Part shown: positions 51,001 to 63,499 of the stretch, piece after piece
How positions within the stretch are numbered: position 1 is the stretch's first letter
How the letters are laid out: the number at the start of each line of letters is the position of its first letter
NCBI GenBank assembly: GCA_013399855.1
Contig: VXAY01006827.1
Location: forward strand, 1,318,210-1,382,209
Reading direction: 5' to 3'
DNA: 64,000 nt
Origin: Oxyruncus cristatus
Lineage: Eukaryota > Chordata > Aves > Passeriformes > Cotingidae
Made by a program: the position numbers and the translations under genes
Notes under the pieces: generated by a model
What the model was told of the DNA's origin: nothing
Seen by the model: only the letters and a program-made list of their open reading frames with translations
The model's database searches: none

Positions 51001-54000
51001 AGGGAGCCGTAACACGCTAAAGCTAAAAGTGAAATGCACAGCTAACAGCGAAATAGAAGAGTTTGCTAACAGAAAAGAGCTAACTGTGAACCTTTAAGAG
51101 GTTAATGATACATACATTGTTTAAACCCCATAGTTTACTTTTTTTCTACTACATAATAGATCTTCAACAACTATTTTTTATTCCAACCTTTTGAGTCATT
51201 GCCAAGGAGGCACTAACCAGGTCAACAGATGCTCGGTAGACTTGTAAATACTGTTAAATTTGACTTCTGATTTTCATGAAGCTTTTTCTTGGATGGGGGG
51301 GACTCGCAACCCTTACCAACAAAAAAATTATTTAACTGCTACTGCAGAAGGGAAAAACGTGTGTGGATGATGATGTTTCAGGCAAAATGACGTCCTTCCT
51401 GCGTTTTTGATCTTATTAAGCTTGATTCTACTCAGACTTGTCAAATCTGTATATGGAAGACAAACCTCTTCTCAATGAGTCACTTCCATTCTTTTTGACT
51501 GACTGCTCCATTTTCTCCCCCACAATTCCCAGGTTCCCACCAAACATAAAATTCCCTAAACCCCATCTTAATTTTTTTTTTTTTTTTTTGCTCAAGCTCA
51601 CCAAACTCAACGTTCTCTGTTAAAATTACTTTTTTGTTTGAACATGAAGTTCAATCACAGGGAAGTAGATATTCAGCTATTTTTGACCCAGCTTACAACT
51701 GAATGCAAAAGAGATCTTAGCATTAGTTTTTAAAAGCATGTGAAGCGACCACAACATTTTTTCCCTCTGCCTCTGCCATTAGTCTGCCAGAGATGACCAG
51801 TTTGAACTCGTAATTCCACAAAAACACCACTTCCTAAATTTATTTGCAGAAGGTGTCGTTTTTCCGCGGTGTGAAGACTCATTTGATGACAATTAAAATG
51901 GGCAGCCACCAGATAAACTGCAACCTGGCCCACCCTCCTGCGGTCAGATCATGCTTCTTGGAAACCTGCTGAGCTGAGCTCCAAGAAGTGGCTCCCTCAC
52001 TCCAGGCTGATCCCAGAAAACATCTTTAGCTGAAGGGAAAACTGAGAATCATTGGAATTACTCTGCCTGAGCCTACTCTGTCTAGGCTTTATACCACTTA
52101 CAAACTAAGAATAAATAATAATAATAAAACCAGAATAAGCTCTCCAATACCACCAGTCATAGGTAGATATCCAAGTGACGCCTCTATACTCAGATTATGA
52201 ATAGATACTAAAAGCTTAAATTTTAAGCAATAAACATTAAAAAAAAAAAAGCACCAGCCCTTCCTTCCTGAATAAGTTTCCAAACTATTTATATTATTTA
52301 AAATAGAAAGAGGAAGAGTTATACAAGACAACAGGCAATAGAAAGTGCTTCTCAGAGAGCACAGATAGGCGTTGGACACGCTGGAAGAGATAAAACAGGG
52401 TACCAAAAAAATAAGGAAATGTTCTATTAATAGCAGATATACTTGTAACTACAAGGGTGAAATAGAATTAAGAATATAAACATATTAAAATAAAAAATAT
52501 AAATGTAAATTATCCACCCTGGCCTGTACTCTAGTGAATTCCAGCAAACAAAATCCCAAGATTTGCTATCAGTTTTCTCCCCACTCAAGTCCAATTCTTT
52601 GCTGTGGTTTAGAAAGTATTTTGCCATTTGGGGTGGAGGCAAAGAAATGTCACATTTCCAGTAGTTCTTAAATATGCAGCCATATCACAGACAAGTTTGA
52701 GAGGTTCAACCTTTTTCAAAATGAATGTGCATGCACATGTGCTCCCTGAACTATGCTTCAGCAGAAGGGAGTTGTTTTCCTGGAGAACACATAAATCTTT
52801 GCAGGTTACATTATTCAGTCTAAAATGGTTTCTTCTTCAGTCCTCCTGAAGGAGCTGGATTCAGAAATAAGAACTCTCAACAAATGAAAGCCATTTAATG
52901 CAGTATTGCTAGAGACAAAGAGGAAAATAAAGGGCAGAAAGAAATCCAGACAGGACTAGATGGTAAATGAAAAAAAAATTCAAGGGAGGGAGTAAAAGCA
53001 GGAAAAGAGAGACAGACACCGTGACAGTCCCGGAACTGGTGACATGACCTGTCGTTCCCTTAAGAGACCACATGGTCAACTTTTTTTTCTCCTTCTCTGT
53101 TCTCTTACAATAAAAGAGGACTGTGTTTATCAGGTTTCTTTAATCATTCTGGGAAAATTACTTACTGCTGCAGACTATTGCTTCATGTTTATCTCATTTC
53201 ACTTAGGAGAGTTAAAAATAGAAGCTGGAGCAGTTCATATTTTGAAGACACGGAAAAAAAAAAGTTGTAGCCCTACCCTGAGAGCAGTAATGGTGCAGAC
53301 ATTAGCAGAGCTTATTGGAGCTTTGCAGGCACTGATCCTGTCAGTGAAAACAGCACAAACTTTATTATGAATCAAGAACAGAAATACAATTAGTATCACA
53401 AATTAAATTTTCACTTTTCCTCCGTGTATCTCGATTGTTTGCATCTTAAAGGTTAATGATTAACTCAGCTAATTTGTCCCTTGGTTTACATTCGGACATC
53501 AGCTTTCCTTCATAGTGAAGCACAGATGCTCTAGCAGCGAATAACATGAACTACACGAGTCTCACCTCTCCACTCTGTGACGTCTTGCCATTTACTCCAT
53601 TTTGGAGCCAAATTCTGACTTCAGGCTCTGCTGTCCCTCCTTTCACAGCACTGTTGTGTATCACCTGTACTAATCTGGGCAGCAGCTGGAGTTGGACTTC
53701 CTACCTGGAAGGAGAAGGATTTCTGCACTCCCAGACCGGGCTGGGAGCACATCACTGCCTTAGCCCAGACATGTTTCACAGGAGACAAGTTTACAGACTA
53801 CACTGTTTCATGGGAAGCAAGCAAGAGTGCTCTGCCAACTGGTCATTCATCACCTATTTTGACAACTCGTGTTACATGCTGACAGGTTTGACAGGCGAGA
53901 GGGAAGCTTCCAGGCTCAGGATACCAGCAAGCAGGTCTTCCTTTCGACACAGATAAAGTAGTTTTCCCTTCTGTCGGCTCAGTGAAACATAAAGCATGTT

Positions 54001-54797
54001 CCCCAAACCAGTGGCAGACATGGCAGTTCTTAACAATTGAGCCTTTAAGACAAGAAAGGAGCAGCAGGTCAAACTCTTCAGCAGAGAAATCACAACTGTA
54101 AAGGTAGCTGCTACACCCCGGTTGCTGGAAACAACCCCTGATTGGGAACAAAGCCCAGGCCAGGGAGCCCAGAAGAAAATCATCCCTCACTTTCTCATAA
54201 AGATTTAGTTGCGATTTCCTGTATCAAAAATAATCTTTGCACCAAATGTAATAAATGGTTTGGGAGAAAAAAAAAAAAAAGCTAAACACTTAATGAAACA
54301 GCTGTCAATCAAAGTATTCTGCAATAGAACCATATTAAATATTAATGACTCCTTTGATTACCCCATGGGGGTTTTCTGTTTCTATCATCTATCAGTAGAG
54401 CTGGCCAAGTCATCAGGTTTTCCATCAAGCTTGTAGGAGCAACTCAACACCCCTGTGCCTCCCCAGACAACATGTCTAATGCTCTGGGGAGCTGCAGGTG
54501 GACAGCTGTGGTTTGCAGAGACACCCTACCAGAGAAAACTGTTTGGCGCCAAACAAAATCTGGCTTTAGATTTCACCATTGCAGGCCTTAACAGCTAAAA
54601 AGCCTCAGCACTCAATTGCTCCAAGACACTGCAGCCCATGGCATCAAAAAGAATTCAATTAATTCTTCCCAGGGCTTTCCTTTGGCTTTTAGTCAAATTG
54701 GGGGCTACTCATCCGATAAACGCCCTACCACCTGTCCACACGAGCTAGAAAATTCCTCTAATGCTTTCATTATGAGACCTTTTTATAGATTTCCTGA

Positions 54798-54827
54798 CAT
54801 GTCATAAACTGGCATGTCATAAACTGA
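54798..54827. repeat. 15-bp tandem duplication
   Basis: Two head-to-tail copies of catgtcataaactgR, differing only at the last base. It looks like a local slippage or duplication event. Confidence 0.93.
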
Positions 54828-56619
54828 ACAAAAGCACTCTCCCTGCCAAGCAAGGAACAACTAACACTCTTCTAACCTGGTTCACAACAAGCCAGAGCCA
54901 GATCCCTCTCTCCATCGTTCAAGAGACTTTATACAACAGACACCAGACAGAGGCACCTACAAACGTACTCATGGACAAGAGGCATGTGCAGTAAACAAGG
55001 GGGGAAGGGCCCTTTTGCAAAGTTGCATCAGCTGCTCATGCTTTGGGCTCCTTAAAGCCCCCAAGAGAGGACCATCTTGGAGGTCTCAAGGGGTCTGAAG
55101 CGCAGTATAACAATCTCTGACCTCTTGAGGACCCATCAGAAATTCACAGCTCTGGAATCCAAGCATCCACGCTGGAAGGCAAAGCACAGGACCATGTTGC
55201 CATAACCCAACCAGCCTTAGAGCTGCAGCTTGTCGTGTCCGTCCTAGGGAAGGTACAAACCCCAAGGATCACTAAATGGCTTTAGAAGGGCACTCCTGAC
55301 CTCTCTTCTTATCTCCACATTCCTGCAGACACACTTTGTAAACACGTACGAGTGACCACCAGACCTGACCATCTACTAAAGTAACAGCACACATGTAAAT
55401 GTGCCCTACAGAAAAAGGGAGTTATGAATATTTTTCTCACTTCAAGAAAAAAGGTAAAAATTTAGTTTAATTTAAAAAAAAAATCACAACTAATTCAAAT
55501 ATATAAAATTTTTCTACCACGTGACTGTGTAAAACTAAACAGTACTTATACAAACAGCTTGTTAGAACAGAATATAAACTACTCTTGCACCAGAAAAGAC
55601 AAAAAGAGTGTAAGAGAACAGCACATCCAATGTGACAGTCTGAAGAGAGACAACAAAGCCATGTGTAAATGTCAGACAAGGAGTAAAAATGCCAGTTGAT
55701 TACTTGCCTTTTAAACAGATACTATTTCAGTGTCTGCATATATCTTCAAAACATACTTCATAATCCTGGCATCACAGTTCACAGAGACTGTAAAGAAAGG
55801 GAAAGAAAAACTACCCACCAAGCTGAGGTAGGAATCTTTTGGCAGAGATCCCAAAACATCTCAACCAGAAAAAATCTAACCTTATTTGGAAAAAACACAG
55901 AATTCACTCAAACTATATTTGATTGTCACTTTTTATTGTTTCAGGAGAGAGGGAGATGCAAAAAAACATGCTCTCAAAACCAGATTAACATATGCAAACT
56001 GACAAAATTACAAAAATATTTTTAAAATAATTGGAAAAACACTTTAAGTCTAAAAATTGTTCGGACAAGTTGGCTATTATTCCACATTTTCTCTGCTTAG
56101 TATATTTTATGTCTTCTTTCCATGAGATTCTGTTGTAATCTATTTTTACTTACGTGAAATCACATACAAACCAGCATTCTTAAGAGGTAAATATAGAATA
56201 TGCTGAAGAATTAGAGGGATAAAAAAGATCACTGTCACCTTTAGAAGTGAAACATGCAGCCCTCAAGCACAGTAGATAAACAGATACTGAACTCCACTGA
56301 GAATTGAGGAGGAGGAGGGAGTTGCAGGCTTGCTATACAACTCTAAAACTACCAACTTTACAAAAGATTGAATACTCTGAATTAGGTCTTGGGTTGGCAA
56401 CCAGAACCAGGTGCTCGTGCACTGTAAACGAAGTAAAAGGTAAATCCCACTTACTTTGTTGGAACAGTCCAATTTTTAAAGCATTGGATGACTAAAATAA
56501 GTATAAGATGATTTGTTTTCCTTGCATATGACCTTTATATACAATGGTACACAATTATGGGAAACTACTGTGCTTAAGCTTCAGGTGTTCAGAATAATCA
56601 ACAAAAATGCACTCTCCCC

Positions 56620-56700
56620 TAAAAAAAAAACAAACCAACAAAAAACCAACCACAAACCAAAACAAACCTGACAAAAACCAATGAACCAACGAACCAGTTA
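56620..56700. repeat. A/C-rich low-complexity tract
   Basis: Imperfect CAAAC/CCAAC repeats following an A run, nearly free of T and G at its start. It resembles a decayed microsatellite or the relic of a poly-A tail, but no retrocopy is recognisable next to it. Confidence 0.7.
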
Positions 56701-59640
56701 AGTTTTCCCAATAATGAACCCCTAATCCTTCACAATGGAGGCCATCCTTGTTCCACTCAGTTCTGACTTACTCCATAAATTAAATCCTTTTAAAAAAAAA
56801 AATTACAGTGTGAAAGCATACGATATATAACAATAAATACAAAACTAAAAAATAGGGTATTTTAGGCCCTGCCTTTATAGAAAGTCCCTTACTTCATCTT
56901 GTTATAAAACAAACTATCCTCTAGGGATGAACCTGGAGCCCTCTCGGGAGGTATTTTGTGCCACTAGTGCTTTTCCTTTTTCTTTTTTTTTTTTTTTTTA
57001 AATAAACTATTGAAAAAAAAATTCAACATCATCCAAACATGTTGAAGAATTCAGGCTCCATCATATTTGAGTCACCAGACTGGAAGAAACCCAGAGCACA
57101 AGCTGCAAAGTGGAACAATTCCAGCCACACAACTAGATTCTAGTCACGCAATATGAAATTTTTGGTCTTGTCAGCATTTTTTTTAAACAAGTTGTTGGAT
57201 ATATTGCATCCAGTTGCTACACACTAGTAGAGTCAAAAAGCTAAGTGTATCATCCCAAGACTGCAGCTGCCAACTGTTACTGGAAATGAAGAGTTTCAGA
57301 TGTTCAGCTTGTAAAAAGGTTGACTCGTAAGTGTCATCCAAATTTCCTTTTCATACCCTAGCTGTGAACTCCACTGGCTCAAGTGAATACCACAGCTCTT
57401 GCATCTTTGATAGGGTGTCATTCGATCTGTTAACAGCTCTTTCTGCTGCTCTCTTTTTGTTCTGAACTTTCTGGGAAAGGAGAATATATATGTGAGCAGA
57501 GAAGATCATTCTCACTCAAACGTAAAGGATCCATTGACTAGTCTTTTTTCCTAATAGGATTAATCCTCACCTGCAATGAAAAAAGATATGTGTATCTGAA
57601 GAAAGGAAAAAGTCTATTATCTGCTCAACTGTGTGGCAGCTCCTCATGAGACCAATAAGGTTGAAAGTAGTATTTTTACTTCATTGCCAACACTAGTTGG
57701 CTCCTGGAGCAAGCAAGAACTAATCTTCCTTCACAGCAGTTGTAACAGACACCATTTTTAAAGTATCATGTAATAAAGAATATGATTTCAGTGTACAGCC
57801 TTTCCTTTCCTTTTTGTCTTTATGCATCAAACTGAAGACAACTCAAGTTTTCCTCTTTTCATAAAAGAGGAAAGACAACTTTTACTGGTCCAGAAAATCA
57901 ACCAGTGCTGAGATAATGGCAATGAACTTCACTATGCTCCTTGGCATTTTCTACATACTTTAGGAAATAGGGAATGGAGCATTAGTGTTACTGAAATAAA
58001 GGTATGAAACCACATGTGGAGCCTAAGGGAGTCTTTCTCCCTTTTCGAATATATTCCATACAGCATGTGTTTGATGAATACTAATTAAGCACAGTAGAAG
58101 CATTTAATTTGGAGTAAGGATCGCCAAAGGCAAGATCCAACTCCCTATTCTTCAATCAGAGTAGACTCTTGTTAAGGTCAAGAGAAACACTGCAGGGATC
58201 AGACTGGACTAACGAATTTCAGTATAGTCAATGTACCTGCCTTTCTGTGCCTGCACACACGTGAATACAGAGCATGAGCTACTCACAGACACACATATGT
58301 GTAACTTATGCTAACCATACCTGTAGAGTTTGGGGGTTTTTGAGAAATGAGGAGCACATCCAAAGCTTGTTGCTGTCATTAATGACGACAACGCTACTTA
58401 CTTGCAGAAGTTCTACAAACGCAACAAACTAAACCACGCATTTGGATGGGAAAGTGGAAATCAACAGGACAGGAAGCATTGCCACCCTCCAGGGAATCCA
58501 ATTTTTCAGCAGCACGCTGTTCTGGAAGTCCACTAACTAGCAATGAGCAGATTTCAAATGCAGCAGGGGCATTTTAAAACTCAGAGGTGATGCAGAGACA
58601 TTACAAACATGAAGACCTAGTACTGATCTGTCTGCTCTAGACACAGATGGGGCAGTCCCCACCTCCGCAGCTGGGACAAAGCAACTACACCTCTACTTAC
58701 AGACATATAATCAACACTGTGATTGAGGAAGAACACAGAGAGAGAGTCTTGCTTCTAGTTTGGGCAATACAGAGTTTACCACAGTTATTATGCATCAGTG
58801 ACGCAGGTCCGCCAACTTTTTTTAACGTACTGCTTTACTGTAGGTAAGAACATTAAAAAAATGCACCACAAAAGGTCAAGTAAACCATTAAAGTTAAGGC
58901 AATCCATTTTCACTGAAGTGACACAGTTACAGCATACCAGCAGGTTACAATCTCCAATGAAACGAGCCTTTCTGTCTCATATTTAACTCACAGAAAATAC
59001 TACTCGTGTAATGAACGACATTACGAAGGTGGGATTCCTTCTATTTCTGCCTCCCTTCAGGATTGCACTTGTAGTTGCACGGCAGCAGGAAGACCGTGAG
59101 ACTTGTAACGTACAGACTCTTGTTCACACACCCTGTTGTTTAAAACAACACTCCAATTCATACAGATCTGCTTGGGTGCAGAACACCGGCACCCCCACGT
59201 CCCACAGTAACGCCGCCTTCCACACATCTCCTCAGTCATTACAGGAGCAATGAAAACTGCATTGTGACTGCAAAAGGCTTTAACAACACAAACCCCGACT
59301 TCTGCAACTCGAGAAATCACAGAAAGAGGAGAATTAACAAATCCATAAAGATGCAGGTACATTGCTCCTTCTAGCTGACATACCCAAGCAATAAATTGCT
59401 GCTCAGGGCAGTGAAGCACTGCTCTGACAGCTCCTGGCAATGTTCTTCCATCACCATGTTCTGCATCCAACCTTCCTCTCCAGTTCGCTGTTTTCAAGTA
59501 TTTTTCCTCTCCACTTTATGTTAACTGCCAGCTGCCCCAGTCCTTATGTGAACTGACCATAAGTACACAAACCTAAAATCTAAAATAACTCACATTGAAA
59601 GCACTAGGAAGAATGCTTTGGGATAGTACACGTGCACATT

Positions 59641-59669
59641 TTCATCACTGAAATCACGTGAGTGATGAA
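59641..59669. repeat. 9-bp inverted repeat with an E-box in the loop
   Basis: Perfect arms TTCATCACT (59641-59649) and AGTGATGAA (59661-59669) enclose an 11-nt loop containing the palindrome CACGTG (59655-59660). Confidence 0.88.
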
Positions 59670-59702
59670 GTAAACATTACATTCAGGTAAACGTTACATT
59701 TT
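59670..59702. repeat. 16-17 bp tandem duplication
   Basis: Two near-identical copies: gtaaacattacattcag, then gtaaacgttacatttt. They start directly after the inverted repeat at 59641-59669. Confidence 0.85.
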
Positions 59703-62700
59703 CTAACCCTCCTAAGACAGTGCTGAAAATAGGAAAAGAAATTAAAAAAAAAAAAACGCAGCAATAACTGTGGGTTTACAGTTTATAGGAAAATATAAAA
59801 ATGAAAATGTATGCTTCAACACCAGACACTGCAGAGCTGCGTTCAGATGAGTGAGCTACATAATAGTGGTGTTTCACTAAATTAAAAAAAAAAAGGCTAG
59901 GATTTTTATTCAGTTGTTCCAGGCAAACATCAATTCAGGTAATAATTTTCTTATGTATGTCCAATTATGACACAGTAGACACTCCCTCCCTCCCAAAATT
60001 TTGTGCAAACTTATTAATACATTTTCACCCAGCCCAGTAACAAACAGTAAGTAACAAATTCATAGTAAGCACAGTCATTTGCTAGAGTGAAAAGTGTAAC
60101 ACTTACACAGGACACGTTAGGGTAGAAAGCAGCTCACATGGACACAGCTGGCACTGCTGTACCAGCAACTTGTTTTCTTTTACCTGAATCAAGGAGAACA
60201 AGTGTGCTTACCGAGTTCTCTCTCTAGTTAGTAGCTGCAGGCACAACTCTAAATGACAGAAATCAGGCAGCCTCTCCTATTAACTCTTCCAAAATTATTT
60301 TATCTCAGTCTTCAGACTGAAGCTGTTCTGCCTCTCAGCCTTGCAGAAGCCTGGACAACTGCAAAGTGCTCCTGAGCTCATGACTCAGCCCACGTATTTG
60401 AGGAATCACAAGGCATCTGAGGAGAGGGAAGAATAGCAACTCTCTTCCCTTATTAGAAAACGCAAAAAGTAATTTATTTCCTACCAGTTGGCAGAAATTG
60501 CTTCAGAAATTCTTAGCAGAAATGTTTCAGTTCGCAGAAATCCTGCTGAAGAAGATGCAAAGGCCTTCATCTCCCCCACAACTGAGTGAACCTTACAACT
60601 GTTTCTCTGCTCTGACTTTTCACGTAAGGGCAGATCCCTTTTATGAAGATCAAATGGTCTCTTCCTTCTCAAACAGGGGTAGCAACCCTTTGGGAACTCC
60701 TCTCGAGGAGCACAGGGCAGCTTCCAAGGCACCCACAATTTGCTCATGCAACTCCAGAGCATTTTACACACCCAGAGGTTTTACCCACCAGTCGCGCTAA
60801 TTTTTCTCCCACAAGCCCTTAGATAAGATTTTGATCAAAAGGTTTCTTATTCAACAGTTTTTCTCTGATGGCATGAAGAAAAGCAATCGCCAGAAATAGC
60901 TTCAAGATGGGACTTACACACACTGTATGTGCCGCAGCACAGCAGGACCCAGTAACCCAGACTGGCTGAAAACCAGTGAAATTAAACATCACAGTAATCC
61001 GATAGAACGACCGGCACGATTCCTAATGAAAACCATTCATGGAAGAGGGCAAGTGAATGTTATGAAGTGTTCACAGACTTCGGGTGCATCTTATGTGTTG
61101 GATATCAGGCTCTTGGTTCCCACATATTATTTATATAATCTGATTAATATTTTATCCATTCACATACCAGAATATTTGTTACAGATGGCAACATCGTCGG
61201 TGTTTGGGGGGGGGGAATTAAACATAATAAAATATTTATAGTCCTCACGCTGAAATTTTTATTCTTCTTTAGCCTATGTACAGTTTGTTCTGAAGCAGTA
61301 GAGTGACCTAGGGACACTTTCAACCCAGCAGCAAATGATCCCGTTCAATAAAGGCAGTGACTTACTGCCACCAAAAGGAAAACAGTGGGATTACTCCACA
61401 CGTAAAGTAACTTGTTACCAGTGGACTAATACTGTAACTTAAACTTATGTAAGAGGGAGGCAAATTTAGTGTTTTAATCAGGATGTACTAATATTTGAAA
61501 AAACAAAAAAAGCTGGGGGTGAGAATTTGCAAAAGCTGATCTCCCCCAGTTTCTCCATGTTTCACAGCCTTAACGAGACAGGGGGCTGGGAAGGATGAAG
61601 GCAGAGGGCAAAAAAACAACTGACAGAACAACACTGAAATTATACAGTTCTCCAGGGCCAGCCTTCCTAGGGCTTTATTCTACCTTCCACGATATTCCAC
61701 ACAAGAAATAAGACTAAAAGAAAAAAAAAAAAAAGTAAATTTAATAAAAAATCATGATTTCACTACAATATAAATCTGGCATTTCAGACAGAGCTCAGAT
61801 GAGCTCATACTCATTCAGCAGCTCTATGGACAGCAAGGGAAACATCTGTAAAAAGTAGATCATAATGACATCTTTTATAAATGTAAAACCAGGAGTACTC
61901 TGTACATAATCCAGGGGGGAAAAAACCCACATTTAAATGCTTATTGACACTTAAGTGTCACTTATTCATCTCCATACTTCCCACAGGTGGAAAGTACTCC
62001 ACCATCCTTTGCACAGGTGGAATGCAGAATGGAACAGGAAAGTCCTTTGCCTTTTTTATGCTCAGCTCTAGTAAAAGCAAGTGGTTGATTTATGGTACAG
62101 ATTTGTGTTTGCTGCTTAGAAGACACGAACTACTACAGCAATTAAGTCACAAGGGCAATGAATCTCTCTGCTTCTGGCCCTTGAGAAATGGATGTCAGAA
62201 AAAAAAAAAAATCCTCAAGAGACATGCAGGAGGCATTATCCATCCCATCTAATTTAGGTGCCCTCAAAATGACCAGAAGGCCATCAGATTTTTTTTTTTT
62301 TTAGGATGCTCTAGAATAGAGATGCTACAAGTATCCACAGGACTTGGGTGATACTTCAAGTTACCTGCCAGGAATAAGCACCCCAAAATCCATGCAGCCT
62401 CGACATGAAGTCGTACAATGTAGTCTGTGTATTGCTTAGCACAAAACTTCATCTTTAAAGCTGAACTGCATAAATTTCAGTTATTTCCCAGGAATTTCAT
62501 TCACAAGGAGACGAGAGGAGTGCTGGCCCTGAAGACCATGAGACACACCAGGTAACAGTGAGATGTTAATTTATGTTGCAAGGTGTGAGTGACCTCGATG
62601 ACCACAACTGCCACCAGTTTTGCTTCTGAAGCAGCACACAGGGAAGGTGATACCCTCTCCCCAACATACAGTCATCCTCCTAAGCTATATGCCTATTTTA

Positions 62701-63044
62701 CAACAACGGGTAAATATCCACAAAACTTAAATCACCTGTGTTTTCTGAATTAACATTATGTCCAGAGTATGACATCTCAACAGTGCTTGAGTAAGAGTTG
62801 TACTTGAGAGGAGGGAACAAAACAAGCCCACACAGAAAACCAGCCTCCAGTCCTACAAGGATCAATGATTCAGCTTTCACTGGAGGCTTTTCACGGCATC
62901 ATATGAATTTCATCATTAAATCAACCACGGAATCTCCATAAAAGTAGGAAAACAGTGCCAACATCCTCATCAAATGCCCAGTCTGTCGATTACATTTAAA
63001 ACTACCGACCGAGTTTATGAATCCAAAGAGGCCAAAGAGCCGCA

Positions 63045-63081
63045 GATTCACCCACAAGGTGGCAGTGATTCACCCACAAGG
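63045..63081. repeat. 22-bp-spaced direct repeat
   Basis: gattcacccacaagg occurs at 63045-63059 and 63067-63081, a near-tandem duplication in intron 1 close to the CpG island. Confidence 0.92.
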
Positions 63082-63499
63082 ATTTAGCACCTGGAGGCTC
63101 CCTGAGTCACATCGAGCCGCCGGGAACCACACTACACCAGACGGCTCTTTTCTCGCAGAACGGAGCTCAAAAAAAGATCCATTAAGGGAGAAGAACATCT
63201 CCTCTCTTACACATAACCCAAGATCTGATGTCTGTGTAAAACGGCTTGCCTCCGCCAAAACACAGTTTTCTTGTAAAAAANGAACACCACGAACCATGGA
63301 ACACCAGACGTGCCAGCGGCTGGAGCATCCAAACGAATTTTATTTAACCACCGCGCCATCGTACATTGAACTTGGCACCCTCGCTGAGCAGCCCTGGGCA
63401 ATTCCATGCGATAGTTAACAGGAACCACCCCCCCAACCAAACCCCCTCTTACATTAATCAGAACCAAACAGCGNAAAGTAGCGGGTACTTATTTCCAAG

